From: Mycosarcoma maydis
Lineage: Eukaryota; Basidiomycota; Ustilaginomycetes; Ustilaginales
Direction: 5' to 3'
Length of the DNA: 64,000 bases
NCBI RefSeq assembly: GCF_000328475.2
Contig: NC_026486.1
Location: 62,001-126,000 of the forward strand
Shown here in pieces: positions 10,549-21,182 of the stretch (within the stretch, counting starts at the first letter, position 1; the number at the start of each line of letters is the position of its first letter). The notes beneath the pieces are model-generated. The model saw nothing but the letters and a program-made list of their open reading frames with translations, did not search any database and had not been told where the DNA came from. Position numbers and translations under genes: made by a program.

Positions 10549-11226
10549 ACAGGCACAGACACGCCACAGTCACAGTCACCGACGTTAGAGTCGGGTTTAG
10601 TCAGTTGTGAATCTCGTCTAAAACCATCCGAGTGCGCTTCGCTTGCTCCACAATCGTGAATCACCACCCATCTTGAATGCCGCATCAGCCAAGCGAGTGT
10701 AAGTCGAGGATCAAATCAAAAAGTCACGCTTCGCCGCTCCTCTATCATCACTCACAACTCGTGACTTGCTCTAACGACCGTCCTGAGACACTCTGCCTCT
10801 CATCCCTTTGCTCTCCTCACTTGCCGCAATCATCCATCGCAGCGCCTACACATTCACGATTGGCGTTGACGCTCGCTTTCTTTCCATATCCCTTCGACGC
10901 TCTCTGACCATCTATCTGATCTTGGCTTTCTACCATCACCAACCCTGCGAATCCTCTGCTGAATTTTACCATCTGTTGGCACTTTGACACGATCCCTACC
11001 ACCACCATCATCCTCCTCCTCCCCCGAGCAAGCTTCGCATCGGCTTCAAGCTTGGTCTTTGATCCATCTCTTCCTGGTCGACTATCATCGTATCCATCTC
11101 GTCCCGTCTGGTTTGGTATCGCTTCCCATTCTATCATCTGCGACGCTCGTTCTTGGCTGCTGCCAATCACCAACGTCGCAGCCGCTGATATCCACCGCTC
11201 CTTTCATCTGCAACTCTGGTGCGATC

Positions 11227-14200
11227 ATGCTATCTACCACCAAAACCCCTCCCGTCTTGCACCACACAAATGAATACAGCGTCCCTCGCGCTATCCGTTC
11301 CGCCTCCACTCCGTCCGGCAGCTTTCCAATCGTCGAGCATGCCGGTGCCTCCAGTCTAGACTACGACCTCGCTCCCGCTCCCGCTCCAGGCTCGGCGACC
11401 CAAAGCCTCCATGAATCGCAATCCGTCTCTCAGCTCTACCCTCGCTCGTCGATTCTCATCAACGCGCGCAAGCGTCCTTACTCGGGTGTCATCTACGCTA
11501 ATCCTTCCCTCACTGCCCCTGTCGTCACTCACATCCCAGCAGTGCCCTCCCGCAAGGAGCGAGAAAAGGAAAAGGAACGTGCACGCGAGCGCGAAAAGGA
11601 ACGTGAGCGCGAACGTGAAAGGGCAAAATCCAAGGACGAAGAGAAAATCTGGGGCATCCCCAAAAAGGCGCTCCTTCTCGGCCTCGGCGATCTCAATTTC
11701 AATGCACAGATGGCCATGATGGCCGGCTGGGGCCACGGCAGCGGAGGCGCTTCCATCCTCCCCAGTACCGCCATCACCACCGTTGATCGCAAACGCATTC
11801 GCTCGTCCGACCTCATCAGACCTTCTTCCTCCTCCTCCTCCTCCTCCTCCTCGCGCAAGTCCTTCCGCGACTCGGACAGTGAAGCCGAAGACATCCATCT
11901 CAAACCTTCCCAACGCACCTCCCGCAGCGCCATCGACAGTGCACACCACAAGTCCACCACCAAACTGGATGGCCTCGTCAGCTCGTCACCTATAGACGAG
12001 CGCATGGACCCCGAGGAGCTCGCTGCACTCAATGCCATCATCAACACCCGTCGCAGCATGGCCGCAGCACAGGCTCTTGTCAGCGGTTCCATCAGCATCA
12101 CTCCACGTCCCCTCCGCGCTTGCACAAGTTTCAGCAGCTCCGCAAACGACCTCTCTCGTCCCCCTCTCGACGAAAAGCGCTTCGAGTCGCAAGACTCGGT
12201 CTCCAGCATCAGCTCCGTTGGCCAATCTTCCGCCAGCCTAGGCAGCACTGGTTTGCCAACCTCGGCTTTGGACAATGCATCCCAAACCCCGACGCTCCAT
12301 TCCGCTACCCCTCCCTCTTGCCTCCCTACGCTCCACCCCGCCGACGCCAAATCGCCGCGCATCCGCTTCGCACCTCTGCCCACCCCTACTTCGGCGCCAC
12401 CCACCATGCAGTCGCTCAATGGCTCCGCAATTCTTGACGACTCGGAACAGTCCGACTCCTCGGAATCCGAGTTTGACTCTGACGACGAATCCAAATCCAT
12501 GAAGGGCAAATGGTACCTCATGGGTATGCCCTCAGCCTACTTTAAGCCAGAATACTACACCAAAAAGGGCAGCAAGCGTCGCAACACCAAGAGTGGCAGC
12601 GGTACAGCCGATGGCGACGATCGTTCCGAAGACAGCCACACGCTTCGACGCAAGAGCACCGGTAGCATCTCGGACGTCAACACCACCGAACCGCCACGCA
12701 GACCTGTCTCGGAACAAGATGAAGAGCAACGTGGCAGAGGAGCCGCATCCGCATCCGCCTCCAAGCCCAAACGCAAATCGTCGCACTCGCGTAGACGTTC
12801 TCGCAGCCGCTCGGGCGCCGTCAGTTCCGGCGACGAGGACGAACGTGCGCGTCGAAGGGAGCTCATCCGTCTTGCACGTCCAGGCGGCACAGGCATGGTC
12901 ACCCTCCCCGACGGCACCAAGATCCGTGCTCGTCGTGTCAACGATCTACCCACCCAGGACGAGCCCGAGTTTATCGAGTGGGGCTTTGCCGGCCTTGCAC
13001 GTGAGGCGTCTCGTCGCAGCCTCGGTGGCAGCGGGCCCCCATCGCTAGCTACCACCCCCAACAGCTCCGACTACAGGGGTCTCTCGGCCTACATGGAAGG
13101 TGGCGACGACGATGACGACGATGACGACGGCTCGGGAATGGCATGGGTTCGTCGCCGTCGACGCGAAAGGGAGGCCAAGGCACGCATCGAGCGCGAGCAG
13201 GCCCAAAAGGCTGCCGTCGAACCCACAGTTCAGGTTGACACACCCTCGCAGGTCTCGACTGCCCATCCAGTGGTTTCCACCGAGCCGGCCTCGGATGACT
13301 CTATTGCTTCCACCAATGGCAGCGCAGCAGCAGCAGCAGCAGTAGCACCCAAACTCACCACTTCGGCACCCGCCACCGCCGCCACACCAATTCAAGCTGA
13401 CGTCTCGGCGCCGACGAGCGAGATTGGCCTTGCTCAGATCGACGAGCCCATGCCATCGTCCTCAGAAGCAGCAGCCGAGCCCGTTGCTGTGTCGCCATCG
13501 CAAGCAGAAAAGCAAAACGCAAAGCGCCAGTCACTGCTTAGCACCATCGACACATCGCCCTACTTTAACAACCCATTTGCCTCTGGTGACGCCATGGTAG
13601 CCTCGCCCGCCGCCGATGAGCCATCTGCCAGTCTGGAAGCCTCGATGCTCTCGGAAGTCTCCCCTGGCGATCCTACGATGGGCGGAAGCCAGATTCTGGG
13701 CAGGGCCAATCGCGCGGTCGCATCCGAGTCGAGCGTGGCCGGCGACAGCACGCCTCGTCAGAATACTGGTTTGGGCCTCACTGCCAGCAAAGCCGAGGAG
13801 ATCCGTCGTAGGCATGAGGACGAAGTGGCCGCGCTCGGTGCCGAGGTGCTGGCGCAGACGCGACGCAATAATCAGCGTCGACAGGCGAGCTCCACCAGCC
13901 GTGTTGTCACTTCGCCCCAACTCGGCTCTGATGAGCTTGCGGCCGAGCAAGACCCAAGCTCGCCTACCAAGAACAGCAACCGCGTCAGCCAAGCCGCCGT
14001 CACCTCGTCTTCCGCTGCGTCCAGCTCGGTCGCGCTCGCCAAAGCCTCGTCGCGTGAAACTGGATCGGAGAAAAAGTCGATCTCGCGCGCCGTGGGCTCG
14101 ATCATGCGCAAGGCCACCACCGACAGCGAAAAGACGGTACGACATCCAGCCGCTCCCACTCTGCTCAAGCAGGAGGTCACTTTCCCACACGAGCTGGATG

Positions 14201-15300
14201 CTACCGAGCTCAAGCAACACAACGGCGCCTCGCTGGCCGTTGCGTCAGCCCATCACAAGCACACGATGAACGCCTCGCTGGCTCGCACCGCTTCGCCGGA
14301 AAGCACGCTGTCGCGTCAGTCATCGGCGGTGAGCGGCTACTCGGCGTCCGCGGCGAGCAAGTCGGCGTCTTCGCTCCACAACACGAGCAGCTCGCACGCT
14401 GCTTCGCCCATGTCGAACAAGCGTATCTCGCTCGACCCTTCGGTTAGCACGCCGGCACCGTCGCCTTGGCTGCCACGTCGACCCGATGCACGCGGTGTCG
14501 CCGTAGTACCGCTGCCCCAGCTCGGCGTTCGTCCTGAACGTCCGCGAGAGGGACGCGTGTGGCAGTCGGACGATAGCGATGCGTCGGACGCCGACAAGGA
14601 CGATGCCAAGCGACACGCAAAGGAAGCGGACGAGGAGGAAGAGGAAGGCTCGGACCTGGATGCCGAAGAGCTTCTCGAGGAAGAGCGTAAGACGGCCATG
14701 CAAAAGAAGCGAGCTACGACACGTGCAGCAGGACAAGAAGTGGTACACGCGCGTCTAGGCAAAAAGGCATCGGCACGAGCGCTGTCGGATCTGACGGCAT
14801 CGTACGACGACATGGTGCTCGCCTCGACCTCTTCGTCATCGGCGTCAACACGTCGTCGCACCGGCCGCCCTGCACGTCGGAACAGCATGGATATGCGTAT
14901 ATCGTCCAACGCTTCGCGATCGCCCGCCGCTCCTCGCAAAGCGCCGCCCAAGCTGGTGCGAAGTCGTCGATCGGTGCAGTCGATCCGATCGGCTGAAGAC
15001 GAGGACGAAGACGTCGACGAGAAAGATCTATGGCCAGCAGCATCAGCGACGAGCAAGTCGGGCACACCTCGGCCTCGTCACATTTTGGTCAATCTGCCAG
15101 GAGGACCAGGGATCTGGGACAGCAAGACCGGAGGTGGACGCAATGCTGTGGCGGCCATCAATTCGGTGGCAGCTGCACGCGCCAAAGCCATCAAGAAGCG
15201 TGCTCGTGACCGCCACGGCTCGTTTGAGCTGCCGCCGGACTGGGACGACGAGATGATGGATTATGGCTGGCCACGAAGTCTCAAAGGCTCGCTGTATTGA
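11227..15300 (+). CDS. Large low-complexity orphan protein (1357 residues)
   Basis: A single long frame. The reading frame opens further upstream with a TTG at 10984, but the first ATG is at 11227 (MLSTTKTPPVLHH). I do not recognise the family. Visible parts are: a charged Arg/Glu helix-prone stretch at about residues 105-135; a Ser run near 200; a compact conserved-looking segment KGKWYLMGMPSAYFKPEYYTKKG at about 425-447; an SR-rich basic region near 510-535; a segment with LPDGTKIRARRVNDLP and EWGFAGLAREASRR at about 560-600; an acidic run (D/E) near 620; and a C-terminus with PGGPGIWDS and a Lys/Arg-rich helix ending in DYGWPRSLKGSLY. Most of it is predicted by eye to be disordered. A nuclear or scaffold role is only a guess. 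Confidence 0.8.
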   Translation: MLSTTKTPPVLHHTNEYSVPRAIRSASTPSGSFPIVEHAGASSLDYDLAPAPAPGSATQSLHESQSVSQLYPRSSILINARKRPYSGVIYANPSLTAPVVTHIPAVPSRKEREKEKERAREREKERERERERAKSKDEEKIWGIPKKALLLGLGDLNFNAQMAMMAGWGHGSGGASILPSTAITTVDRKRIRSSDLIRPSSSSSSSSSSRKSFRDSDSEAEDIHLKPSQRTSRSAIDSAHHKSTTKLDGLVSSSPIDERMDPEELAALNAIINTRRSMAAAQALVSGSISITPRPLRACTSFSSSANDLSRPPLDEKRFESQDSVSSISSVGQSSASLGSTGLPTSALDNASQTPTLHSATPPSCLPTLHPADAKSPRIRFAPLPTPTSAPPTMQSLNGSAILDDSEQSDSSESEFDSDDESKSMKGKWYLMGMPSAYFKPEYYTKKGSKRRNTKSGSGTADGDDRSEDSHTLRRKSTGSISDVNTTEPPRRPVSEQDEEQRGRGAASASASKPKRKSSHSRRRSRSRSGAVSSGDEDERARRRELIRLARPGGTGMVTLPDGTKIRARRVNDLPTQDEPEFIEWGFAGLAREASRRSLGGSGPPSLATTPNSSDYRGLSAYMEGGDDDDDDDDGSGMAWVRRRRREREAKARIEREQAQKAAVEPTVQVDTPSQVSTAHPVVSTEPASDDSIASTNGSAAAAAAVAPKLTTSAPATAATPIQADVSAPTSEIGLAQIDEPMPSSSEAAAEPVAVSPSQAEKQNAKRQSLLSTIDTSPYFNNPFASGDAMVASPAADEPSASLEASMLSEVSPGDPTMGGSQILGRANRAVASESSVAGDSTPRQNTGLGLTASKAEEIRRRHEDEVAALGAEVLAQTRRNNQRRQASSTSRVVTSPQLGSDELAAEQDPSSPTKNSNRVSQAAVTSSSAASSSVALAKASSRETGSEKKSISRAVGSIMRKATTDSEKTVRHPAAPTLLKQEVTFPHELDATELKQHNGASLAVASAHHKHTMNASLARTASPESTLSRQSSAVSGYSASAASKSASSLHNTSSSHAASPMSNKRISLDPSVSTPAPSPWLPRRPDARGVAVVPLPQLGVRPERPREGRVWQSDDSDASDADKDDAKRHAKEADEEEEEGSDLDAEELLEEERKTAMQKKRATTRAAGQEVVHARLGKKASARALSDLTASYDDMVLASTSSSSASTRRRTGRPARRNSMDMRISSNASRSPAAPRKAPPKLVRSRRSVQSIRSAEDEDEDVDEKDLWPAASATSKSGTPRPRHILVNLPGGPGIWDSKTGGGRNAVAAINSVAAARAKAIKKRARDRHGSFELPPDWDDEMMDYGWPRSLKGSLY

Positions 15301-16530
15301 TGATGATACTCTGATTCTCCGGAAAGCCTCGCGCGATGCTGATTCGTAGACGCACGCACACACAGACACACACACATGCGTTACCGAACATTTGTTCTAC
15401 TAGATACCCCGTCTCGCTTTGTGCACACCATTCCTTTCGCACTGCAAACAAGATCCGGTCGCACTCTGGCTCTTTGGCGTGTGCAGCGGGCAGTGTGCGC
15501 ACAGTGTTGAGCGAACAAGAGGATCAGAGTGTGTTTGGCGTGGAGACGAGGACGAAGTATCCGTATTTGCTTGACCAGCCAACTGAAATGCGAAGTGGTA
15601 TCCTTGACCGGTTTGTAGTCACGAGGAATTCTATTCATGTGTGAAGGTGGGACCGGGGGTAAGAATCGGCATGCTCTCTGGTAACATCGAAAATGCGCGC
15701 AACAAAGAGAGGCGTAATAAAGGCGAGTGAAATTGATCGTACAATGAATGTACAATCACGAATGCATGAGGGAGGGAGAGTATCTCACTCACGACTGTGA
15801 CTTGGCGCGGATCTGTGATCGTGGATGACAGCGACGAAGAGCGAGGTCAGTGACAGAGGTCCACCACGATCTGCTTGGGTACATGATGGCCTGGGAAGCC
15901 ACTCTCGGCCCCTCTTTGACTCGCCGATATTTCTGCAACCAGCCAGAAAAAGTGCGCACTCCTCTACCGCAGCACCGCCTACAGGTCGAGATGTCGTTCG
16001 CACGCTCATGCTCAACTCAACGTGACGGAGCAACGAGCGGATTTAGCCGTACAGCAACTTGGTCCGTTAACGAGACTCAGCTGTTCACTGGATCTTAGAC
16101 TTTTGTCTTCCGCATCAGCATCTGCCTAGGAAGGCGTAGGTCGGTGTAATCACGAATGTATATAATCTCGAGAAAAAGAAAACCAAAATGTTCGTTGAAC
16201 GAGTCACGAGTGCGCAATTCGTGATTGTGGCTAACAAACTCGAATTTCATATCCGTGTTCCGTGTTCCGTGTTCCATGCTCGTGCATTCGTGATTCGTGA
16301 TCCGAGAGATCGCGCGTCTGTCTTGTCTTGACCGCATACATCCCGGCAGTATCGACCTCGGAAGCTCTATGGTAGCAAAGCCAATACCGCGCCGCAGCTA
16401 ATCACATCCACCGATGAAACACTGATTCAGGCGCGCATCGCAGCGCATATTTGCAGTCTGCGTGCCGGCGATTCGACGTTTTTGTGTATTCACAAGATTC
16501 ATTCAGTCTCGATGCGTTTGCTGGTAAACG
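15301..16530. other. Intergenic, heptamers and CA-rich tract
   Basis: About 1.2 kb. It has a CA-rich tract at 15351-15378, single heptamers near 16134 and 16214, a three-unit 7-bp array of CCGTGTT at 16253-16275, and CATTCGTGATTCGTGATCC near 16284. No gene is supported. Confidence 0.55.
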
Positions 16531-19500
16531 ATGGAACAGTACGATCACTCATCTGCTGCAAACGCTCGTTCTTCGTCGGAGACTTGCTCGTCCAGATGGC
16601 GTACGAGTCCCTCTAGTCCAGCAGTAGACTCGACGCTGCAACACAAACCTTCTCTCGCTACCACGCGATCGAGCAGCTCGGCATCTGTATCTGTATTTTG
16701 CTCCAGCCACGCAGAAGCATCATCAGCATCAGCATCAGCAGCATCACCACCACCCGTCTCTTTGGCGTCTACTCGATCTTCCCGCCAGCCAGCATATTCC
16801 GAGACACTGAAGAGTCCGAAATCTCGGAGCTTTGAAAAGCCGAAACGTCTTCCGGTCTATATCCGCATCGTTCCCAAAGACATCTGGTTACGCATCCACG
16901 TAGATCCGAGCCAGACGATTGGATCTATCAAAGACACGGCACTGTTCAAAGCCAATGCACCCGACCACGATGCTTCGCTATCGTACCGCTTCTACCAGGA
17001 CGCCATCAATGCTTCGGTGCATGCAAAGATTGCACCCGTCGCCGCGCACGATAAGGTGATTAAGCATCGCACCTATGCGTTGCCAAGGTCTTTCGTCTGT
17101 CCTCCACCGGACCTCACCGACATACCTGCTTGCGTAGCTGCGTCCATAGCTGGCATCGGTCGCGCCAACAAATCACGCTCGCATGGCGATCAAAGTCTAC
17201 GCTCTGCCGGCAACTCTGTGTCTCCGCCAGGCGTGCCTCCGCTGCCCACGTTTGATACCGCATACAGCCCATGTCAGGCTCAAAGTTCACTGCGCGCTGC
17301 CTCGGTATCGCCGTACGCATCCCAGCACAAGCCAACTCCATCTTCGTCTCCGCGTTCGCATACCATACCCTTGGCTTTCTCCCCACATGCGCTCAACCGC
17401 CGTACGCCTTCAGCAAAGTCAGCAAGCAGCGGCGATGGCGTCAGCGCTTGCACAGCACTCATCACTCGCCAGATCTCGAATTCGACGCTCGCCACTTCTC
17501 CTCCGTCCACATGGTCCGACGGCGGACGAGCAAGCAACATTGCCATGGTCAGCTCGGATGCCAGCGCCTCGGATACATCCCACTCGCAATCGGTCTCGGC
17601 TTGGAATGTGCTCAATGACATCTCGATCTGTCTCGATGCATCGTTGATCACGGGCAATCGCAACGCAAAGCTAGAAGAGGACGTGGCAAGATCGAGGCTC
17701 TTGCAGTGGAATGCTCGTTACGCATCTACAGGTAGTACGAAGCCTCGCAAACAGAGCGAAACCTATGCGTCCATGGTGCAGTGGGATTCGCATGCTCGAT
17801 GCAAAAGCTCGTCGGCGCAGAGCTACAGCGCGACGCCAACGATGCGCTCGAGCAGTACGTTTGACAGAGAGCCTGTACGCTCTCGTAACGAGCTTGCCGC
17901 TTCACCTCGTTCCAGTGTGGATGCATCGTCTGCGGACAGTCATGTGCAACGCGGCTCGGCAGCTTGGGGGCACACGCAGAGCGAAAACACGCCTGCATCC
18001 GCCGTCGTTACTCCTCCAAAGCGACTCGCGCGGCTGAACGCAGCCACGATCAGAAGCGTAGCAGCAGCGCCTGCCATCTTCTACACCCAACCAGGCGCAT
18101 GTGAATCGTCGAGTTCTCTCGCATCGTTCACTTCACCGTCGTCGTCGGCTGTTGGCTTGATGACCACGCAAGATGACGATGCCTCGGTGATGCAGTGGGG
18201 CACGCAAGCCGAACGCGCGCCGTTCTCGGATTCGCAATCGAGCCCGAGCCCGACTGCATCACATGCTGCTGCGTTTGCGCCTCTGTCGAGCCCACTACAG
18301 CCATCGGAAGCATTGCTGTCTGGATCGGCTTCGTCGGCTTCGTCGCCGCTGCGACCGCGAAGCAAGACCGTCACAGCTGCCGACGTGGTACGATCGCGAC
18401 CCACAAACGTCCAAGTGCCGCCGATGATGTCCGAGGCCATCTCGTCACCGGTCTGCAACGCGTCGCTACCCAAATCCGCGATTAAGAAGATGCAAGCGGA
18501 AACAAGCCAGCGTCGATATGGACAGCAGAGTGATCTGTTGGATCTGCTCAAAGGCACACCCGCACGCCTTGTGCATCATGACGACAATGACGACGCTGAT
18601 CACGCTGATCACGACGAGGGATTTGCGACTGTCAAACAGCGAAGCATGCCACGAGCCGTCCCTGCCCCGCTAGTACTACGCAAGGCCTCATCGCGCGATT
18701 CAGCCGGTGCGTCGTCGCCGCCAGCATCAAGTGGTGCTGCAGAGATGCGTGATGATTACATTGCCGGTATTAGAATCGACAAGATCTCGCGCGGCTGCAA
18801 AGATGCGTCGCATCCTCTGTCGTCCAAGTACGCGGTTCTGTCGTCGGCAAATGGATGCGAGTTGGAAGAGTGGCAGACAGTCGCTGCGTACAAACTGAGA
18901 CCTTACGAGCTGCTCGAAATGCAATGGAGCATCCCTACCGAGCGCGTGTACATCGCACCGATCAACCTGCAAGACGTCATGCGCGTCGCTGGCGCAGCAT
19001 CGAGCGTTCACCAAGGCGCCTTGAAGCAGACATGCGCAGACGACACATATGCAGGGCCCGACGCAGACGCGCTCTGCCTGGAGCCGTACTTTGAAGGTTG
19101 GGTGTACGTGATGAAAGGATCAGCAATCGGCAAGTCGGAAAAGCCAGCAAAGGGATCGGCCAAACCAGCCAAGTGGAAGCTGCACTGGATGATGGTCAAA
19201 GGGTGGCGCATCGACCTGTACCGCAAAAAGCCGAGGGCGGGCGAAGCGGTGTTGCCAGTGGCTGAGCAGGTGTGGTCCTTGCGATCGGTGCAATGCGTGG
19301 TGGATGCGCATAACGCTGTTCCTGCAAGTGTGGCGTTGCCGGCGCTCGACATTATGCCCACGTCCAGCCTCACGGTTGCGTTTTCGACCAAAGGTGGCAC
19401 GGCTGCATCGACGAGCAACGAAATGTCTAGGCTGACGCTGCGGTGCATCACGCAATTTGACCACCAAGCTTTGTCGATGTTGTTGCACCGAGCGTGGTAT

Positions 19501-20406
19501 CGATGCAGCGCAAGCTCGGCTTTGGTCATGGCGCGTATTGACGATTGGCGACGCAAAGCGGTGTTTCGGGCCATCGTCGCCGGGCGCGGAGGGACAGTGG
19601 CGCTGGGTCGCGCCGGACGTGGTGGACGAAATGCCGCATCACGCACACGATTACGACCTTCTGGTTGGCCAAAAGAGTGGGAAGATGCAGATCAATGGTC
19701 GAGCGACTCGGAACGCGAACAGATAGTGGCACCCGCCGAGCTGGAAAACAGCATAGTGACGCAGCAGCAGCAAGCGAGGCGGGAGACAGTGACACAAGCC
19801 AAACCGAATCAGCGTGTACAGCACAAGAGTAAGCACGAGGCGCACGAGGCGCAGGAGAGCGAGATTGTGCCAAACGGGCTGTACGCGGCGCTGCTGGGTA
19901 GAAGTGGTATAGCACCAACGAGGGCGAGCAAGATGGGTCGAGGTGGAGCATCGGAGAGTCTGTCGTACCGTCGATCGGGTGTGCAACAACGAGGTTTGGC
20001 GCAATCGGCATCGCTGCCACACATGGAGCCAGGGTTAATGCTTGGCAGCACTGGCCATTATGCGTCTCGTCGACGGAGCGGCTCGGCAACACGTTCACCA
20101 GCGCGTATCACGAGTTCGCCAGAACCTGCAGCCGCAGTAGCAGCTCGCTCGGCTGCGGCGACACGGGGTAGAAGCACATCCTCACACTCTTCACGCAGCA
20201 GCCGAGACGTCTCGCGCTCAGCATCGCCCATGCCATGGCGCAAAACAAGCGCCAGCGGTGGCAGCACCAACAGCGACGCGTATGCAATGTCTCCCGCGTC
20301 GGTGCCAGGCTTGGTCGACGTCCAACCTCGAGCCTCGGTGATGGTGGACAAGTTCAAGCCGAGTCAACAGAAGGTCAAGGATGCGCAAGCTAGCAGCCCT
20401 AGTTGA
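16531..20406 (+). CDS. PH-like domain protein with N-terminal beta-grasp-like region
   Basis: 1291 residues in a single exon, starting at an ATG with a stop upstream. Residues about 108-175 (VYIRIVPKDIWLRIHVDPSQ and following) look like a ubiquitin-like or Ras-association-type beta-grasp fold, ending in a hydrophobic strand. Residues about 850-992 look like a pleckstrin homology domain: EGWVYVMKG opens it, KWKLHWMMVKGWRIDLYRKK is the typical second and third strands, and an amphipathic helix with HRAWYRC closes it. The rest is Ser/Ala-rich and probably disordered, with SR-like repeats at the C-terminus. PH plus Ras-association architecture is known in fungal membrane-signalling and polarity proteins, so a cortical adaptor role is inferred. 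I cannot assign an orthologue. Confidence 0.8.
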   Translation: MEQYDHSSAANARSSSETCSSRWRTSPSSPAVDSTLQHKPSLATTRSSSSASVSVFCSSHAEASSASASAASPPPVSLASTRSSRQPAYSETLKSPKSRSFEKPKRLPVYIRIVPKDIWLRIHVDPSQTIGSIKDTALFKANAPDHDASLSYRFYQDAINASVHAKIAPVAAHDKVIKHRTYALPRSFVCPPPDLTDIPACVAASIAGIGRANKSRSHGDQSLRSAGNSVSPPGVPPLPTFDTAYSPCQAQSSLRAASVSPYASQHKPTPSSSPRSHTIPLAFSPHALNRRTPSAKSASSGDGVSACTALITRQISNSTLATSPPSTWSDGGRASNIAMVSSDASASDTSHSQSVSAWNVLNDISICLDASLITGNRNAKLEEDVARSRLLQWNARYASTGSTKPRKQSETYASMVQWDSHARCKSSSAQSYSATPTMRSSSTFDREPVRSRNELAASPRSSVDASSADSHVQRGSAAWGHTQSENTPASAVVTPPKRLARLNAATIRSVAAAPAIFYTQPGACESSSSLASFTSPSSSAVGLMTTQDDDASVMQWGTQAERAPFSDSQSSPSPTASHAAAFAPLSSPLQPSEALLSGSASSASSPLRPRSKTVTAADVVRSRPTNVQVPPMMSEAISSPVCNASLPKSAIKKMQAETSQRRYGQQSDLLDLLKGTPARLVHHDDNDDADHADHDEGFATVKQRSMPRAVPAPLVLRKASSRDSAGASSPPASSGAAEMRDDYIAGIRIDKISRGCKDASHPLSSKYAVLSSANGCELEEWQTVAAYKLRPYELLEMQWSIPTERVYIAPINLQDVMRVAGAASSVHQGALKQTCADDTYAGPDADALCLEPYFEGWVYVMKGSAIGKSEKPAKGSAKPAKWKLHWMMVKGWRIDLYRKKPRAGEAVLPVAEQVWSLRSVQCVVDAHNAVPASVALPALDIMPTSSLTVAFSTKGGTAASTSNEMSRLTLRCITQFDHQALSMLLHRAWYRCSASSALVMARIDDWRRKAVFRAIVAGRGGTVALGRAGRGGRNAASRTRLRPSGWPKEWEDADQWSSDSEREQIVAPAELENSIVTQQQQARRETVTQAKPNQRVQHKSKHEAHEAQESEIVPNGLYAALLGRSGIAPTRASKMGRGGASESLSYRRSGVQQRGLAQSASLPHMEPGLMLGSTGHYASRRRSGSATRSPARITSSPEPAAAVAARSAAATRGRSTSSHSSRSSRDVSRSASPMPWRKTSASGGSTNSDAYAMSPASVPGLVDVQPRASVMVDKFKPSQQKVKDAQASSPS

Positions 20407-21182
20407 GATCGACGAGGACAAGGGCAAGCACAAGCAGCGGATATTCGCAGTCGGACCAAAGTGATACCATGATTAGCTACCATGTTTCGAGATCCAAGTC
20501 GTTGTGTAGAGAGCCGAAATAGATGGCAAAAATCGCCAAGCATGTGAATGGCTCAGCGGCGAGCTATATCTCGACATTCGTGATTCACGATTCACGATTG
20601 GTGATTGATGCACATTCTCTAACATGGGGTTCTCGTGTCAGTCGAGGTATGCAAGCGGTATCGGGCGTAGAGACGAGGCACGAAACGAGTGTGAGTCGTG
20701 AGTGGATGCTGCTGTCAGGGTCTGCCTGGAAATTCAGCTCAGGGTTGAATAATCATCGTGAATCGAAGAAAATCGTGTTGGATTCAGAAATTTACGATTT
20801 CCATGCCAGCACACAGCACAGCACACTCACACTCACACATACCCCCTTTTCTCTAAGACGCCGTCGCGCCGGAAAAGCGTGGTTCAAGCCCGCGTGAGTC
20901 GTAAGTGATGAATCGTGAATCAATCACAAATGTGAAGTGGTCTGCAATCACGAATCCACAAGCAACAAACAGCGTAAAGGGTCAGCGCCAATTTACGAAT
21001 CATGAATCACGAATCGTGAACGAGATTTCTCAGCGTATGCGACTTACAACTCGTGACTTGATGTGGGCTGTGGGCGGGTGACTCGTGACTGTGCTCCTAT
21101 TCACGATTTGGTCGTGGATAGCTCGCTTCTCGATTCACAATTTGGGATCGCTTTCATACTACCATCCAGCTGGACAGACATC
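20407..21182. other. Intergenic with inverted heptamer clusters
   Basis: About 780 bp between two plus-strand genes. Heptamers cluster at about 20577-20608 (both orientations), near 20908 and at 21000-21020, and TCGTGACT-type variants occur near 21051 and 21081. The last 100 bp probably form the leader of the next gene. Confidence 0.55.

Larger units (their letters stand above)
8061..11226. other. Long intergenic region rich in heptamer repeats
   Basis: About 3.2 kb without a supported gene. It contains the amidase upstream region, heptamer pairs near 9050-9068 and 9372-9391, the largest heptamer array of the window (10012-10114), an inverted cluster at about 10167-10195, a CAG trinucleotide run (10511-10548) and a pyrimidine-rich leader (about 10780-11000) ahead of the next gene. 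Open frames here are short, overlap on both strands and read through repeats. Confidence 0.6.

Noticed and set aside
10440..10685. Minus-strand frame with a poly-leucine run
   Set aside because: The run is just the CAG repeat read in reverse; no signal peptide logic or homology around it.
10984..11226. N-terminal extension of the 1357-residue protein from a TTG
   Set aside because: A non-ATG start is not expected in this organism, and the segment lies in the pyrimidine-rich leader. The same argument applies to non-ATG starts upstream of the monooxygenase, the GPCR and the WW-FF protein.
11529..12521. 330-codon minus-strand frame over the 1357-residue orphan
   Set aside because: It arises from serine-rich codons read in reverse; the plus-strand frame is four times longer and unbroken.
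20870..20895. Possible tRNA B box GGTTCAAGCCC
   Set aside because: No A box at the right distance upstream and no cloverleaf folding.
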